Of a stretch of DNA of 64,000 nt, positions 45,375 to 53,506 are shown piece after piece; the stretch's first letter is position 1, and every line of letters begins with the position of its first letter. Under the pieces are notes generated by a model. It was not told the origin of the DNA. It saw nothing but the letters and a program-made list of their open reading frames with translations, and did not search any database. Made by a program: the position numbers and the translations under genes. Origin of the DNA: Candidatus Epilinea brevis (GTDB taxonomy: Bacteria; Chloroflexota; Anaerolineae; Epilineales; Epilineaceae); NCBI GenBank assembly GCA_016710785.1, contig JADJUE010000004.1, forward strand, positions 124,001-188,000, given 5' to 3'.

Positions 45375-48044
45375 CTAAGGCCGCTGAAAGATGCGGGTGC
45401 TGTCCGCGTTGCCGGGGTCCGAGTCGTAGACCAGCTTCAGCATGCGCGCGAAGCGCTGGTCGCTGGCCGGATCGAAGCCGCTCCAACCGCGCTCCGTCCG
45501 ACCGACGATGACATAGCGGATGTTGTACTTGGTCAGCAAGGCCAAGGCGGCGGCATCGTCGGCCTCGCCATAGAGCTGGCGGATGTCGGCCTCGCGCTCC
45601 TGGGTCAGGGCCAGGGCAGCATCGCCGCGCCATTGATGTTCATGCCCCGCCCAGCCCAGCACCGTCGGTCGGCCGCTGGCCATGCTGATGCGGCCGGCAT
45701 AGTCGTAGCCACCGCCCGGTGCCTCGAGGATGGCCTCGCCGCGACGGCTGTTGGCCAACAGCCATTGCACCGCCCCCCAGTCGCCGGCTTGCTGCTCCGG
45801 CCAGGTGGACAGGCCGTTCAAGGTGAGGCCGCCGGGTTGCGGGGTGAAACCACGCGTCCGATCACGCACGGCGGCCAGGGTGAAGACCAGGCCGCCGGCC
45901 ACCAGCAGAGCCGTGGGTACCGACCAGGCCATGGCCAGCGGCCGCCGCAACCGCCGCCAGGCCAGGAAGGCGGCATAGGCGCCGCCGATGGCCAACAGCA
46001 CCCAGGCCTGGTAGTAGAACTTGAAGACCGAGTTCATGCGGTTGTTGAAGAGGTCCTTCAAGAAGACGAACTCGATCAGAAGCGGCAGGGCCAGCCCAGC
46101 GCCCAGGCAGAGCAAGGCGAAGGTACCGGCGATCCGCTCGCCGTCGGCTTCACCTGGGGCGGCGCCGTGGATGGGGTCGTCGCTGGCGGCCGCATCGTCT
46201 CCCGCGCCGAGATCCTCGCTCGCGCCGGCCGCGACGCCCGCGGCATTGCCAAGCCATAGGGCGACGGCGGCCGTCAACGCCAGCGCGACCAGGACGACGA
46301 GCAGAGCCGCGGTCCAGGCCTGTAGGAGCAGGCAGGCCAGCAGGGCGCCCCCCCCGACCGCCAGGCCCAGACCCCAGGCGCGCCGGGCCGCGGCGCCGGC
46401 GCCCCGCCAGGCGGCGGTCGCCAGCAACAGGATGCCGGACAGCGCCAGCCAGAAGAGCGGGCCGAAATGCACCAGCCACTGGTCCAGACGGGAGCGGATG
46501 TCCACCAGGCCCACGCCCTTGGCCTGCGAGCTGAAGCTGGCATAGAACGGCAGGTAGCAGAGCAGGCCCAGGGCGCCGAGCCAGACGCCGATCCGCAGGA
46601 CAGCGAGCAGGCGGGCTTCCCAGCCGCCCCGTTCGCGGCGGGACCACAGCACCTGCACCGCAGCTCCGCTGCCCAGAGCCAAACCCGCGGCCAGCAAGGT
46701 CCGCGTGCCCAGACCCACCGGCGCGCCATCCGCGCCGCCCAGGGCCGCGGCGAGCCGCCAGCCCAGGGCGGAGAGGCCGGCCAGGCCGAAGGTCGCCAGG
46801 AACAGGTCGAGTCGCTCCGTCCCCTCCGGCGGCGCCGCGCCGCGCCGCGGATCGAAGGCCACCCACAGGAAGGCCAGACCCACCAGCCCCATGAAGGTGG
46901 GCAGGTCCCAGGTGTTGAAGAAGCCCAGGGCGCCCAGGATCACCGGCAAGGCCAGCCAGCGCCAGGTCCACAGCTCGGCGCCGCGGCGCAGGCGGTAGCC
47001 GCCCGCCAACACCGCCAGGACCAAGGTCAGCGCCAGGAGGACATAGGGCAGGGTGAGCACATGCGGATGGACATCGCCCAGCATGAAGCTGAAGAAGGGG
47101 AACTCGTGGATCACCTCGCGACAGCCGCCGCCGGCATCGACGTCGGCGATCACCCGCGAGCTGCGCCACCACCAGATGAAGCGGTCGGGCCAGAATCGGC
47201 CCTGGCCATAGCCGGCGTTGGCCTCACCGCAGAAGGTCAGGTTCACGCCCAGGTTCTTGATGCCCAGACCGTCGTAGAAGGCCGCCGGCAGCCAACCCTC
47301 GAGGTAGAAGGCCTCCAGCACCGCATGGAGGTTGCCCATGAGCACCAAGAGCGTCGCCGCGAGGGCGCCCGTGGCCCAGCGCGCCGCCTCGCGGACCCGC
47401 GGCGCGGACAGGGCCACCAGGTTGTAGCCCAGGCCCGTCGCCGCCGCCAGGGTCATCCCCAGGGTCATGGGGATCATCAGGTTGAAGGCCAAATAGCGGT
47501 TGACCGCCGACAGCTTCGTCAGCCAACCGGCGATCAGGTAATGCAGGTGGTAGTAGGAGATGCCGTATCCGGCCAACCAGGGATCCATGGGCGGGAAAGA
47601 AGGGCTCTCCAGCACCGAGCTGAGAAAGGCCATCTCCATCCACTTCTCGCCGCCGCTGGTCTCGATGGCGGGGTTGAAGGACCGGAACCACGCGAAGAGC
47701 AGCAGTCCCAGGAGGTAGATCAGCTCGAAGCCGATCAGGCGGCGGCGGTGGGTGGCCAGGAAGTCGCGCCAGGCCGGCCCGTCGCCCCGCTCCAGAGACC
47801 AGCCGGCCGTGGCCACCAGTCCCAGGGACAAGGCGGCCCCCAGCCAGCCGCCCGGCAGGACGCCCAGCATGCCCAGCAGCCAGAAGCAGAGGCCGCCGGC
47901 CAGGATGCCTACGGGGCGGGCCACGGACAGGCCCGCGTCCGGCAACACCTTCAGGATGCGCCGGGCCAAGGGCAGACCGGCGAGCATGACCGCCGTGGTG
48001 GCCAGCCACCATTGCAGGACCGGCAACAGCACTTGCGTCATCAT
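45375..48044 (-). CDS. DUF2298 (Chlor_Arch_YYY) membrane protein
   Basis: 889 residues from ATG 48044, which overlaps the preceding stop by four bases. Twenty or so hydrophobic helices. The DUF2298 signature is seen: GGEKWMEMAFLSSVLESPSF, PPMDPWLAGYGISYYHLHYL and a later EFPFFSFMLGDVHPHVLTLP. GT-C-like fold is suspected for the family but no activity is established. Same family as the C-terminal half of the gene upstream. Confidence 0.9.
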   Translation of the reverse strand: MMTQVLLPVLQWWLATTAVMLAGLPLARRILKVLPDAGLSVARPVGILAGGLCFWLLGMLGVLPGGWLGAALSLGLVATAGWSLERGDGPAWRDFLATHRRRLIGFELIYLLGLLLFAWFRSFNPAIETSGGEKWMEMAFLSSVLESPSFPPMDPWLAGYGISYYHLHYLIAGWLTKLSAVNRYLAFNLMIPMTLGMTLAAATGLGYNLVALSAPRVREAARWATGALAATLLVLMGNLHAVLEAFYLEGWLPAAFYDGLGIKNLGVNLTFCGEANAGYGQGRFWPDRFIWWWRSSRVIADVDAGGGCREVIHEFPFFSFMLGDVHPHVLTLPYVLLALTLVLAVLAGGYRLRRGAELWTWRWLALPVILGALGFFNTWDLPTFMGLVGLAFLWVAFDPRRGAAPPEGTERLDLFLATFGLAGLSALGWRLAAALGGADGAPVGLGTRTLLAAGLALGSGAAVQVLWSRRERGGWEARLLAVLRIGVWLGALGLLCYLPFYASFSSQAKGVGLVDIRSRLDQWLVHFGPLFWLALSGILLLATAAWRGAGAAARRAWGLGLAVGGGALLACLLLQAWTAALLVVLVALALTAAVALWLGNAAGVAAGASEDLGAGDDAAASDDPIHGAAPGEADGERIAGTFALLCLGAGLALPLLIEFVFLKDLFNNRMNSVFKFYYQAWVLLAIGGAYAAFLAWRRLRRPLAMAWSVPTALLVAGGLVFTLAAVRDRTRGFTPQPGGLTLNGLSTWPEQQAGDWGAVQWLLANSRRGEAILEAPGGGYDYAGRISMASGRPTVLGWAGHEHQWRGDAALALTQEREADIRQLYGEADDAAALALLTKYNIRYVIVGRTERGWSGFDPASDQRFARMLKLVYDSDPGNADSTRIFQRP

Positions 48045-51000
48045 GATCCGCTGCCTTCCCGCGGCTGCCGCAGGCGGGCCTCGCCGCCGCGCAGCAGGCG
48101 ATAGATCTTCACCGCTGGCTCGCCCGTCCGCTCATCGCGCATTTCGGGCGGGCTCTCGTAGACCAGTTCGGCGCCGCCGCTGCGGATCAGGCCATCGAAC
48201 TTGGCGATGCCCGCCGGCTGGAACAAGGCGCGCTCCAGTTCGCCGACGACGATGTAGGCCACATCGTACTGCTCCAGGAGCGGTTGGACCTCAGCCAGGC
48301 TGGCACTGTTGTAGATGGCCTGGACGTCCTGCATCCGCTGCTCGATGACCCCGCGGCCGCCGGCATTGCGCTGCTGCGTCTGATGCCAATCCCAACCGAT
48401 GACGGTGGGCAACCCCGTGTAGACGCTGTAGCGCGAGCCCCAGTGATAGCCGCCCATGTAATGGAAGGCCTCCAGCAGCACCGGCGAGCCCTTCACGTTG
48501 GCCAACAACCACAGCATCGCGTGCCGGTCATGCTTCAGCACCAGGAGGCGGCTCTGCTCCGGCAGGATGTTCCCGCCGTCTTCATACAGGGCCCAATCCA
48601 TGTAGGCCAGGCCCGAGAGGCCCGGTCGGGGGCTCGCTGCGGCGGCGGCCGGCACCGGGAAGCGGTCCGCGATCTTGCCCTTGGCCGCTGTGACCGTGTA
48701 GACCAGACCGGCGCAGACCAAGGCCTGGAAGCCCAGGCGCCACAGGCGCGGCAACAACGGGGCGACGCGGTAGGCGTCGATGCGCTCGGCCAACCAGGCG
48801 TAGGCGCAGGCGGCCAGGACGGCCCAGAGCACCCAGATCTGGATGTAGAACTTGAAGACCGTGTTCATCCGTGCGATATCACCGGCCAGCACGCCGTATT
48901 CCACGAACTGGCTCAGGAAGGCGCCCAGCAGCAGGATCCAGGCGGCGAAGCGACTGCTCGCGGACTGCCGCGGCCTCAGGAGGAGGGTGATGCCCAGGGC
49001 GATCAGCAAGGTGCCGGCAACCGCCGTCCAGGGCGAGGGCGGGAACTGCGCCTGGTTGCCGTCGCCGGTCACGGTCTTCTGCCACAGCCACCAGAACGCG
49101 GCGGCGCTGAGGCCCAGGGAAAGGGTCAGGGTCGCCAGCACGGCGCGCCGCTCGACTCGGCTTCCCAAGGCGTCGTTGAGCTGCCACAGGCCCCAGCCGC
49201 TGATGGCCACCAGGAAGATGCCGTGCACCGTCAGGTAGGCCGAGAGGGGCGTCTTGGTGCCGGTCCAAAAAGAGAAGTCGGCGTAGGCCGTGACATAGTT
49301 GGCATGGTAGGGTTGGAACAGCAGCCGGCTCAGCCCCAAGAGGAGCAGCCCGCGCCAGAGGACCGCCCACAGCCAGCGCCAGGACGGCCCGCCCATACGC
49401 TGCCAGAGGCCGGCGCCCAGAGCGCCGGCGGCCACCAGGCCGTAGGTGGGAACGTCCCAGGTATTGGCCGGCCACAAGGCGCCGATGGCCAGGGACGCCA
49501 GCAGCAGGCGGCCCAGGCCCCAGGGTTCCAGCCACCACCAGCCCTCTTCCTCGGCCCGCGTGGGCAGGGCCCAGCTGAGGGCGCAGGCCAGGACCAGCAC
49601 GGTGATGGGCAGGGCCATCATGTGGGCGTGCAGGTCGGCGTAGACGAAAGTGAAGAAAGGCATCTCGGTGATGGCCACCGTCTCACCTTGATCCGGGATG
49701 GCGCGCGAGGCGTTCCAGTACCAATGGCCGGTGGCCACGTTCAGGTACTGCGACGGGGACAGCGCCGCCTGCAGGACGCCCCGCAGGCCGTTGACCGCCA
49801 AGGCCAGGCCGGGGATGCGGCTGCTGAAGTCCGCCGCCCCGCCGCCGACGCTCAGCGGTCCGGCGAACTCCACGCCCTTGCCCAGAATGAAGGGTACCTG
49901 GTACAGGTTGCCCATCAGCACCGTCATCAGGCCCGCCAGCCCGCCCGCGCGCCGCGCCCGCCCCAAGCTGAAGCCCTGGGCCCGCGCCCAGCCGTAGACC
50001 ACGCCGGCGCAGCCCAGCGCGGTCATGGCCGCCAGGCTGGGGATGGCGAGGTTGTAGCCGATCCAGGGCGGCACGCGGGTCAACTCGAAGAGCGCACCCA
50101 CGAAGACGAAGCCGAAGTAGTAGTAGTTGAGTTTGCCGCCCGAGAACCAAGGATCGAAGGGCGGGAAGCTGACGGACCGCAGCGTGGCGTTGAGGTAGGC
50201 GAAGTCCATCGGCTTCTCGCCGCCGTACCAGGGATGCCACAGGTCCGGGTTGCCCATGCGGATGCCCAGGAAGATCAGGAAGAAGACCGCGAACAAGGCT
50301 TCGGCGGCCAGAACTTCACGACGATGCTCGGCCAGCCACGACAGGCGCGCGGCGGCGCGGCGGCGCCCGGGCAGCAGCCAGGCCAGCGCTCCGACCAGGG
50401 CCAGCATCGCCCACAGGAGGGGCGGCTTGTGCGGCGCCCAACCCAGGCTGGCCACCAGCCAGGCCAGCCAGCTGACCAGGAGCAGCCCGGCGATGCGCGC
50501 CACGGCCCAGCCCTTGTCGGGCAGGTTGGGAAGGCTGGCTGCCACCAGGGGCCAGGCAGCCAGGCCGATGAAGGCCAGGAGGGCGTACCAGGCCAACACG
50601 GCCAGGAGCGGCCAGCGCTCATAGACGCTGTCGACGCTGAACACGTAATCCGCCTCGGCTGCCTCCTGGGCGCGCCGCTGCGGCGAGAGCAGCAGGCGTT
50701 CGCGCGCCTCGGCGGCTTCTTCTTCGGGACTCATCGCCGCACCCGGGGCGCCCGCATCCACGCCGTTGCCCGCATCCGCGCCGGTCCCGAGCAGGCGCGC
50801 AAGCAGCGAGCCGCCTTCGACCCCGCCGCCACCCGGCAGGAAGGGCAGGTAGCGCTCGCGGAAGCTGCGGGTGCCCGTGGGCCATTGCCAGGTGTAACGG
50901 GCGGGAAGCGGCGCGAGGTCGCCGAGCAATGCCGCTCGGTCGATGTCTTTCGTGGCCCAGATGTCCACCTGCGGATGGTCGTAGACGTGGAAGGCCTCTT

Positions 51001-53506
51001 CGGCGCCCTGGTCGTCGACCTCCAGGGAACCCAGCCGCGGGAAACTGTGGATGGACGCCGTGTGCGCGATACCAAAGCGCTCGGCGAACAGGTCGTCGTA
51101 GAAGCGGTTGGTCATCGGATAGCGGGCCGGCAGCTGCCGGGTGGACCCGTAGACGCGGTTCGAGGTGGAGATCAGGTAGTCCGCGTCCTGCAGACCCTGC
51201 ATCAGGCGGTCCAGCTTGACCTGGTCCTTGTCCTCGTCGTACATCTGCAGTTGAATGAAGCCGTAGCTGCCTTCGGCCCAATCCGACTCGGCCTGGTCCC
51301 AGGCGGCGTAGCCCTCGATGCCCCGGGGCACGGTGTCATCCCAACTGGTGTCGTGGGCGAAGATGCTGGTGCGCCCGGCGAGGGCGTCGCCCTCCACGCG
51401 CACCCAGAGGCGGTAACTCTTGGACGGCGCGGCTTCGGCCGCTGGTGCGGCCTGGCCCAGGAAAGCCCGCGCAAGGCCCTTGGGCGCCGTCGGCTGCTGT
51501 GGACGCGGCTCCAGGATGAGCGCCTGGTCGAACGGCACCGTGATCCGCTGACCGATGTCCGAGAGCGAAGCCGCGGCCGTCCCATTGGCAAGCGGGTTCT
51601 GCGGCTGGCCGTCCGCGCCCAGCTGATCGGATTCCGTCAGGTAGGCCGTCAACCGCACCTGGGCCGGTCCACCGCGGGCGCTGACCACATGGGCCAGCTG
51701 CGCGCCATCGACCGTCACGGCGGTGTCGCCCGGCACCAGGACCTCCATGGGGCCCAGCCAGCTGCCGGGTCGCGCTTCGTAGCGATAGGTCTGCGTCGCG
51801 AAGCGCAGGTCGGAGGGCACGCGGGCCGGCAGGTACAAGCCGCGGCCGCTGCGATCCGCCTGCTGGTCGATGGTCAGGCCGAAGGCGGTGGGGATATGGT
51901 GGTAGATCCAGCGGCTGGCCAGGATGCGCGAATGGTCCTGGGCGTAGATGCGGCTGAACATGAAGCCCCAGAGCAAGGCGCCGCCGGCGACCAGCACCGT
52001 CAACGCCGGAGCCAGGCGGGCGGCAGGGCGGCGGGTCGCCGGTTGTGGTGAGGCCGTATCGGGCCGGTCCGTGTCGGGCAAGACCGGGTCGCCGTCCTCC
52101 GCCACCGTACCGCGTCGATCCCAGAGCGCGATCAGCGCCGCGGCGGTCAAGAGGATGAGGGTCGGGTAGATGGGCAGGAAGTAGCGCATCGTCTTGCCGA
52201 ACTGCATCCCGTAATAGCCCAGGATCAAGGCCGACCACAGGGTGGGCGGCAGCAGCTCCGGCCGACGTCCACGCAGAAGCGCAACGGCGGCCCAGATCCA
52301 GGACAGGACGGCCGCCACACCCAAGGGCAGCCCCATGCCCCATAGCACGATGTTCTGCAGCGGGAAGAGCCAGTCGCGGCGACCGAACCATTGGTGGTTG
52401 GGGGGCCAGTCCACCCCGTAACCCTGCACCAGGCGGCTCACCTCGCTGAGGTTGCCGGCCCAGCGCGGATCCGGCAACAGATGGGGCGCCAAGGCCCCGG
52501 GCATGAGGCGCTCGATGCTGAACCACCAGGAAGGGGCCTTGGCCGTGACCTCCGTGTAACGCGGCGGGTTGCCCACGACATTGGGCCAGCCGGGGCCGGC
52601 GAACATGTCCGGCTGGCAGAAGCGCAGCACTACGAAGGAGCTGATGCCCAGGATGAGCAGCGGCAGCAGCACCCGGCGGCCGTCGATCCAGGCGCCGTTC
52701 GCGCGCCAGGCGCGCCAGGCCAGCACGACCATGACCAAGGGCACCGCCGGCCACAAGGCGATCTTGCTGGCCAGGGCCATGCCCAGAGCGACTCCCGACA
52801 GCCCCACCGCCAGGTAGCCGTCCTTCAATCCGTCCTCGGCCGCGCTTGGGCTCACGGTCGCGGTCCCGGCGGAGGGATGCAGGCCGTCCAGGGCGCGCAC
52901 GAAGCCGTACAGGAAGAGCAGGAAGAAGAAGTTGGCCGGCACATCGACGGTGAAGAAATGCGCCTGCTGGATGAAGAAGGCCGTGCCCGCCGCCAGGAAG
53001 GCGGCCAGAGCGCCCACCCGCTCATCGACCAGCCGGCGGCCGATCAGGAAGATCAGGATCAGGCCCAGCCAGTCATAGAGCATGTTGAGGTTGCGGCCCA
53101 CCAGGTGCACGGCGGAATAGTCGGCCGCCCCCAATGCCTGGGCCACGAAGAAGGTGATGGTGACCGGCCAGGTACCGTAGACATAGAAGCCGTGGCCGGT
53201 GTTGCGGGGGTTGAGGGTGGAGGTGTCGGTATCCAGGTAGCCCAACAGGTCCTGGGGCGTCTGCAGGCTGCTGGCAACCATGGTCAGGAAGCGTTCGTCG
53301 GGATGCAGGTGCTCGTCGCCGTCCCAGTTCAATCCCGAGAACCGCAACCAGAAGCCGATGAGCAGCGCGGCCAACAGCAGCCATTGCGCCGGGCGGATCC
53401 GGCGCAGGCGAAAGGCTGTCGACGGCGCCGTGCCGGCCACGTCGGCGATCGCCTCGTCCGGGGCGTTCGCCTCGTCCGGTGGCAGGGCCGGGTCCATCGG
53501 GCTCAT
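48041..53506 (-). CDS. Fusion of a GT39-type glycosyltransferase and a DUF2298 protein
   Basis: 1821 residues from ATG 53506, with GAGGGAG upstream and four-base overlaps with both neighbours; longer 5' extension is not needed. Residues 1-910 match the 895-residue GT39-type protein at 33.5-36.2 kb (HLHPDERFLTMV, LDTDTSTLNPRNTGHGFYVY, CQPDMFAGPGW). Residues about 955-1821 are a full DUF2298 protein (YGGEKPMDFAYLNATLRSVS, FPPFDPWFSGGKLNYYYFGF, EMPFFTFVYADLHAHMMALP). The linker is Glu/Arg/Ala-rich. The fusion implies the two families act in one complex or pathway, probably lipid-linked sugar transfer. Confidence 0.88.
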   Translation of the reverse strand: MSPMDPALPPDEANAPDEAIADVAGTAPSTAFRLRRIRPAQWLLLAALLIGFWLRFSGLNWDGDEHLHPDERFLTMVASSLQTPQDLLGYLDTDTSTLNPRNTGHGFYVYGTWPVTITFFVAQALGAADYSAVHLVGRNLNMLYDWLGLILIFLIGRRLVDERVGALAAFLAAGTAFFIQQAHFFTVDVPANFFFLLFLYGFVRALDGLHPSAGTATVSPSAAEDGLKDGYLAVGLSGVALGMALASKIALWPAVPLVMVVLAWRAWRANGAWIDGRRVLLPLLILGISSFVVLRFCQPDMFAGPGWPNVVGNPPRYTEVTAKAPSWWFSIERLMPGALAPHLLPDPRWAGNLSEVSRLVQGYGVDWPPNHQWFGRRDWLFPLQNIVLWGMGLPLGVAAVLSWIWAAVALLRGRRPELLPPTLWSALILGYYGMQFGKTMRYFLPIYPTLILLTAAALIALWDRRGTVAEDGDPVLPDTDRPDTASPQPATRRPAARLAPALTVLVAGGALLWGFMFSRIYAQDHSRILASRWIYHHIPTAFGLTIDQQADRSGRGLYLPARVPSDLRFATQTYRYEARPGSWLGPMEVLVPGDTAVTVDGAQLAHVVSARGGPAQVRLTAYLTESDQLGADGQPQNPLANGTAAASLSDIGQRITVPFDQALILEPRPQQPTAPKGLARAFLGQAAPAAEAAPSKSYRLWVRVEGDALAGRTSIFAHDTSWDDTVPRGIEGYAAWDQAESDWAEGSYGFIQLQMYDEDKDQVKLDRLMQGLQDADYLISTSNRVYGSTRQLPARYPMTNRFYDDLFAERFGIAHTASIHSFPRLGSLEVDDQGAEEAFHVYDHPQVDIWATKDIDRAALLGDLAPLPARYTWQWPTGTRSFRERYLPFLPGGGGVEGGSLLARLLGTGADAGNGVDAGAPGAAMSPEEEAAEARERLLLSPQRRAQEAAEADYVFSVDSVYERWPLLAVLAWYALLAFIGLAAWPLVAASLPNLPDKGWAVARIAGLLLVSWLAWLVASLGWAPHKPPLLWAMLALVGALAWLLPGRRRAAARLSWLAEHRREVLAAEALFAVFFLIFLGIRMGNPDLWHPWYGGEKPMDFAYLNATLRSVSFPPFDPWFSGGKLNYYYFGFVFVGALFELTRVPPWIGYNLAIPSLAAMTALGCAGVVYGWARAQGFSLGRARRAGGLAGLMTVLMGNLYQVPFILGKGVEFAGPLSVGGGAADFSSRIPGLALAVNGLRGVLQAALSPSQYLNVATGHWYWNASRAIPDQGETVAITEMPFFTFVYADLHAHMMALPITVLVLACALSWALPTRAEEEGWWWLEPWGLGRLLLASLAIGALWPANTWDVPTYGLVAAGALGAGLWQRMGGPSWRWLWAVLWRGLLLLGLSRLLFQPYHANYVTAYADFSFWTGTKTPLSAYLTVHGIFLVAISGWGLWQLNDALGSRVERRAVLATLTLSLGLSAAAFWWLWQKTVTGDGNQAQFPPSPWTAVAGTLLIALGITLLLRPRQSASSRFAAWILLLGAFLSQFVEYGVLAGDIARMNTVFKFYIQIWVLWAVLAACAYAWLAERIDAYRVAPLLPRLWRLGFQALVCAGLVYTVTAAKGKIADRFPVPAAAAASPRPGLSGLAYMDWALYEDGGNILPEQSRLLVLKHDRHAMLWLLANVKGSPVLLEAFHYMGGYHWGSRYSVYTGLPTVIGWDWHQTQQRNAGGRGVIEQRMQDVQAIYNSASLAEVQPLLEQYDVAYIVVGELERALFQPAGIAKFDGLIRSGGAELVYESPPEMRDERTGEPAVKIYRLLRGGEARLRQPREGSGS

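Noticed and set aside
48284..52051. Very long open frames opposite the glycosyltransferase genes (also at 32753-36196 and 41316-44543, plus strand).
   Set aside because: They mirror genuine membrane-protein genes; their Gln/His/Arg/Gly-rich translations have no motifs or ribosome sites, as expected for antisense frames at high GC.
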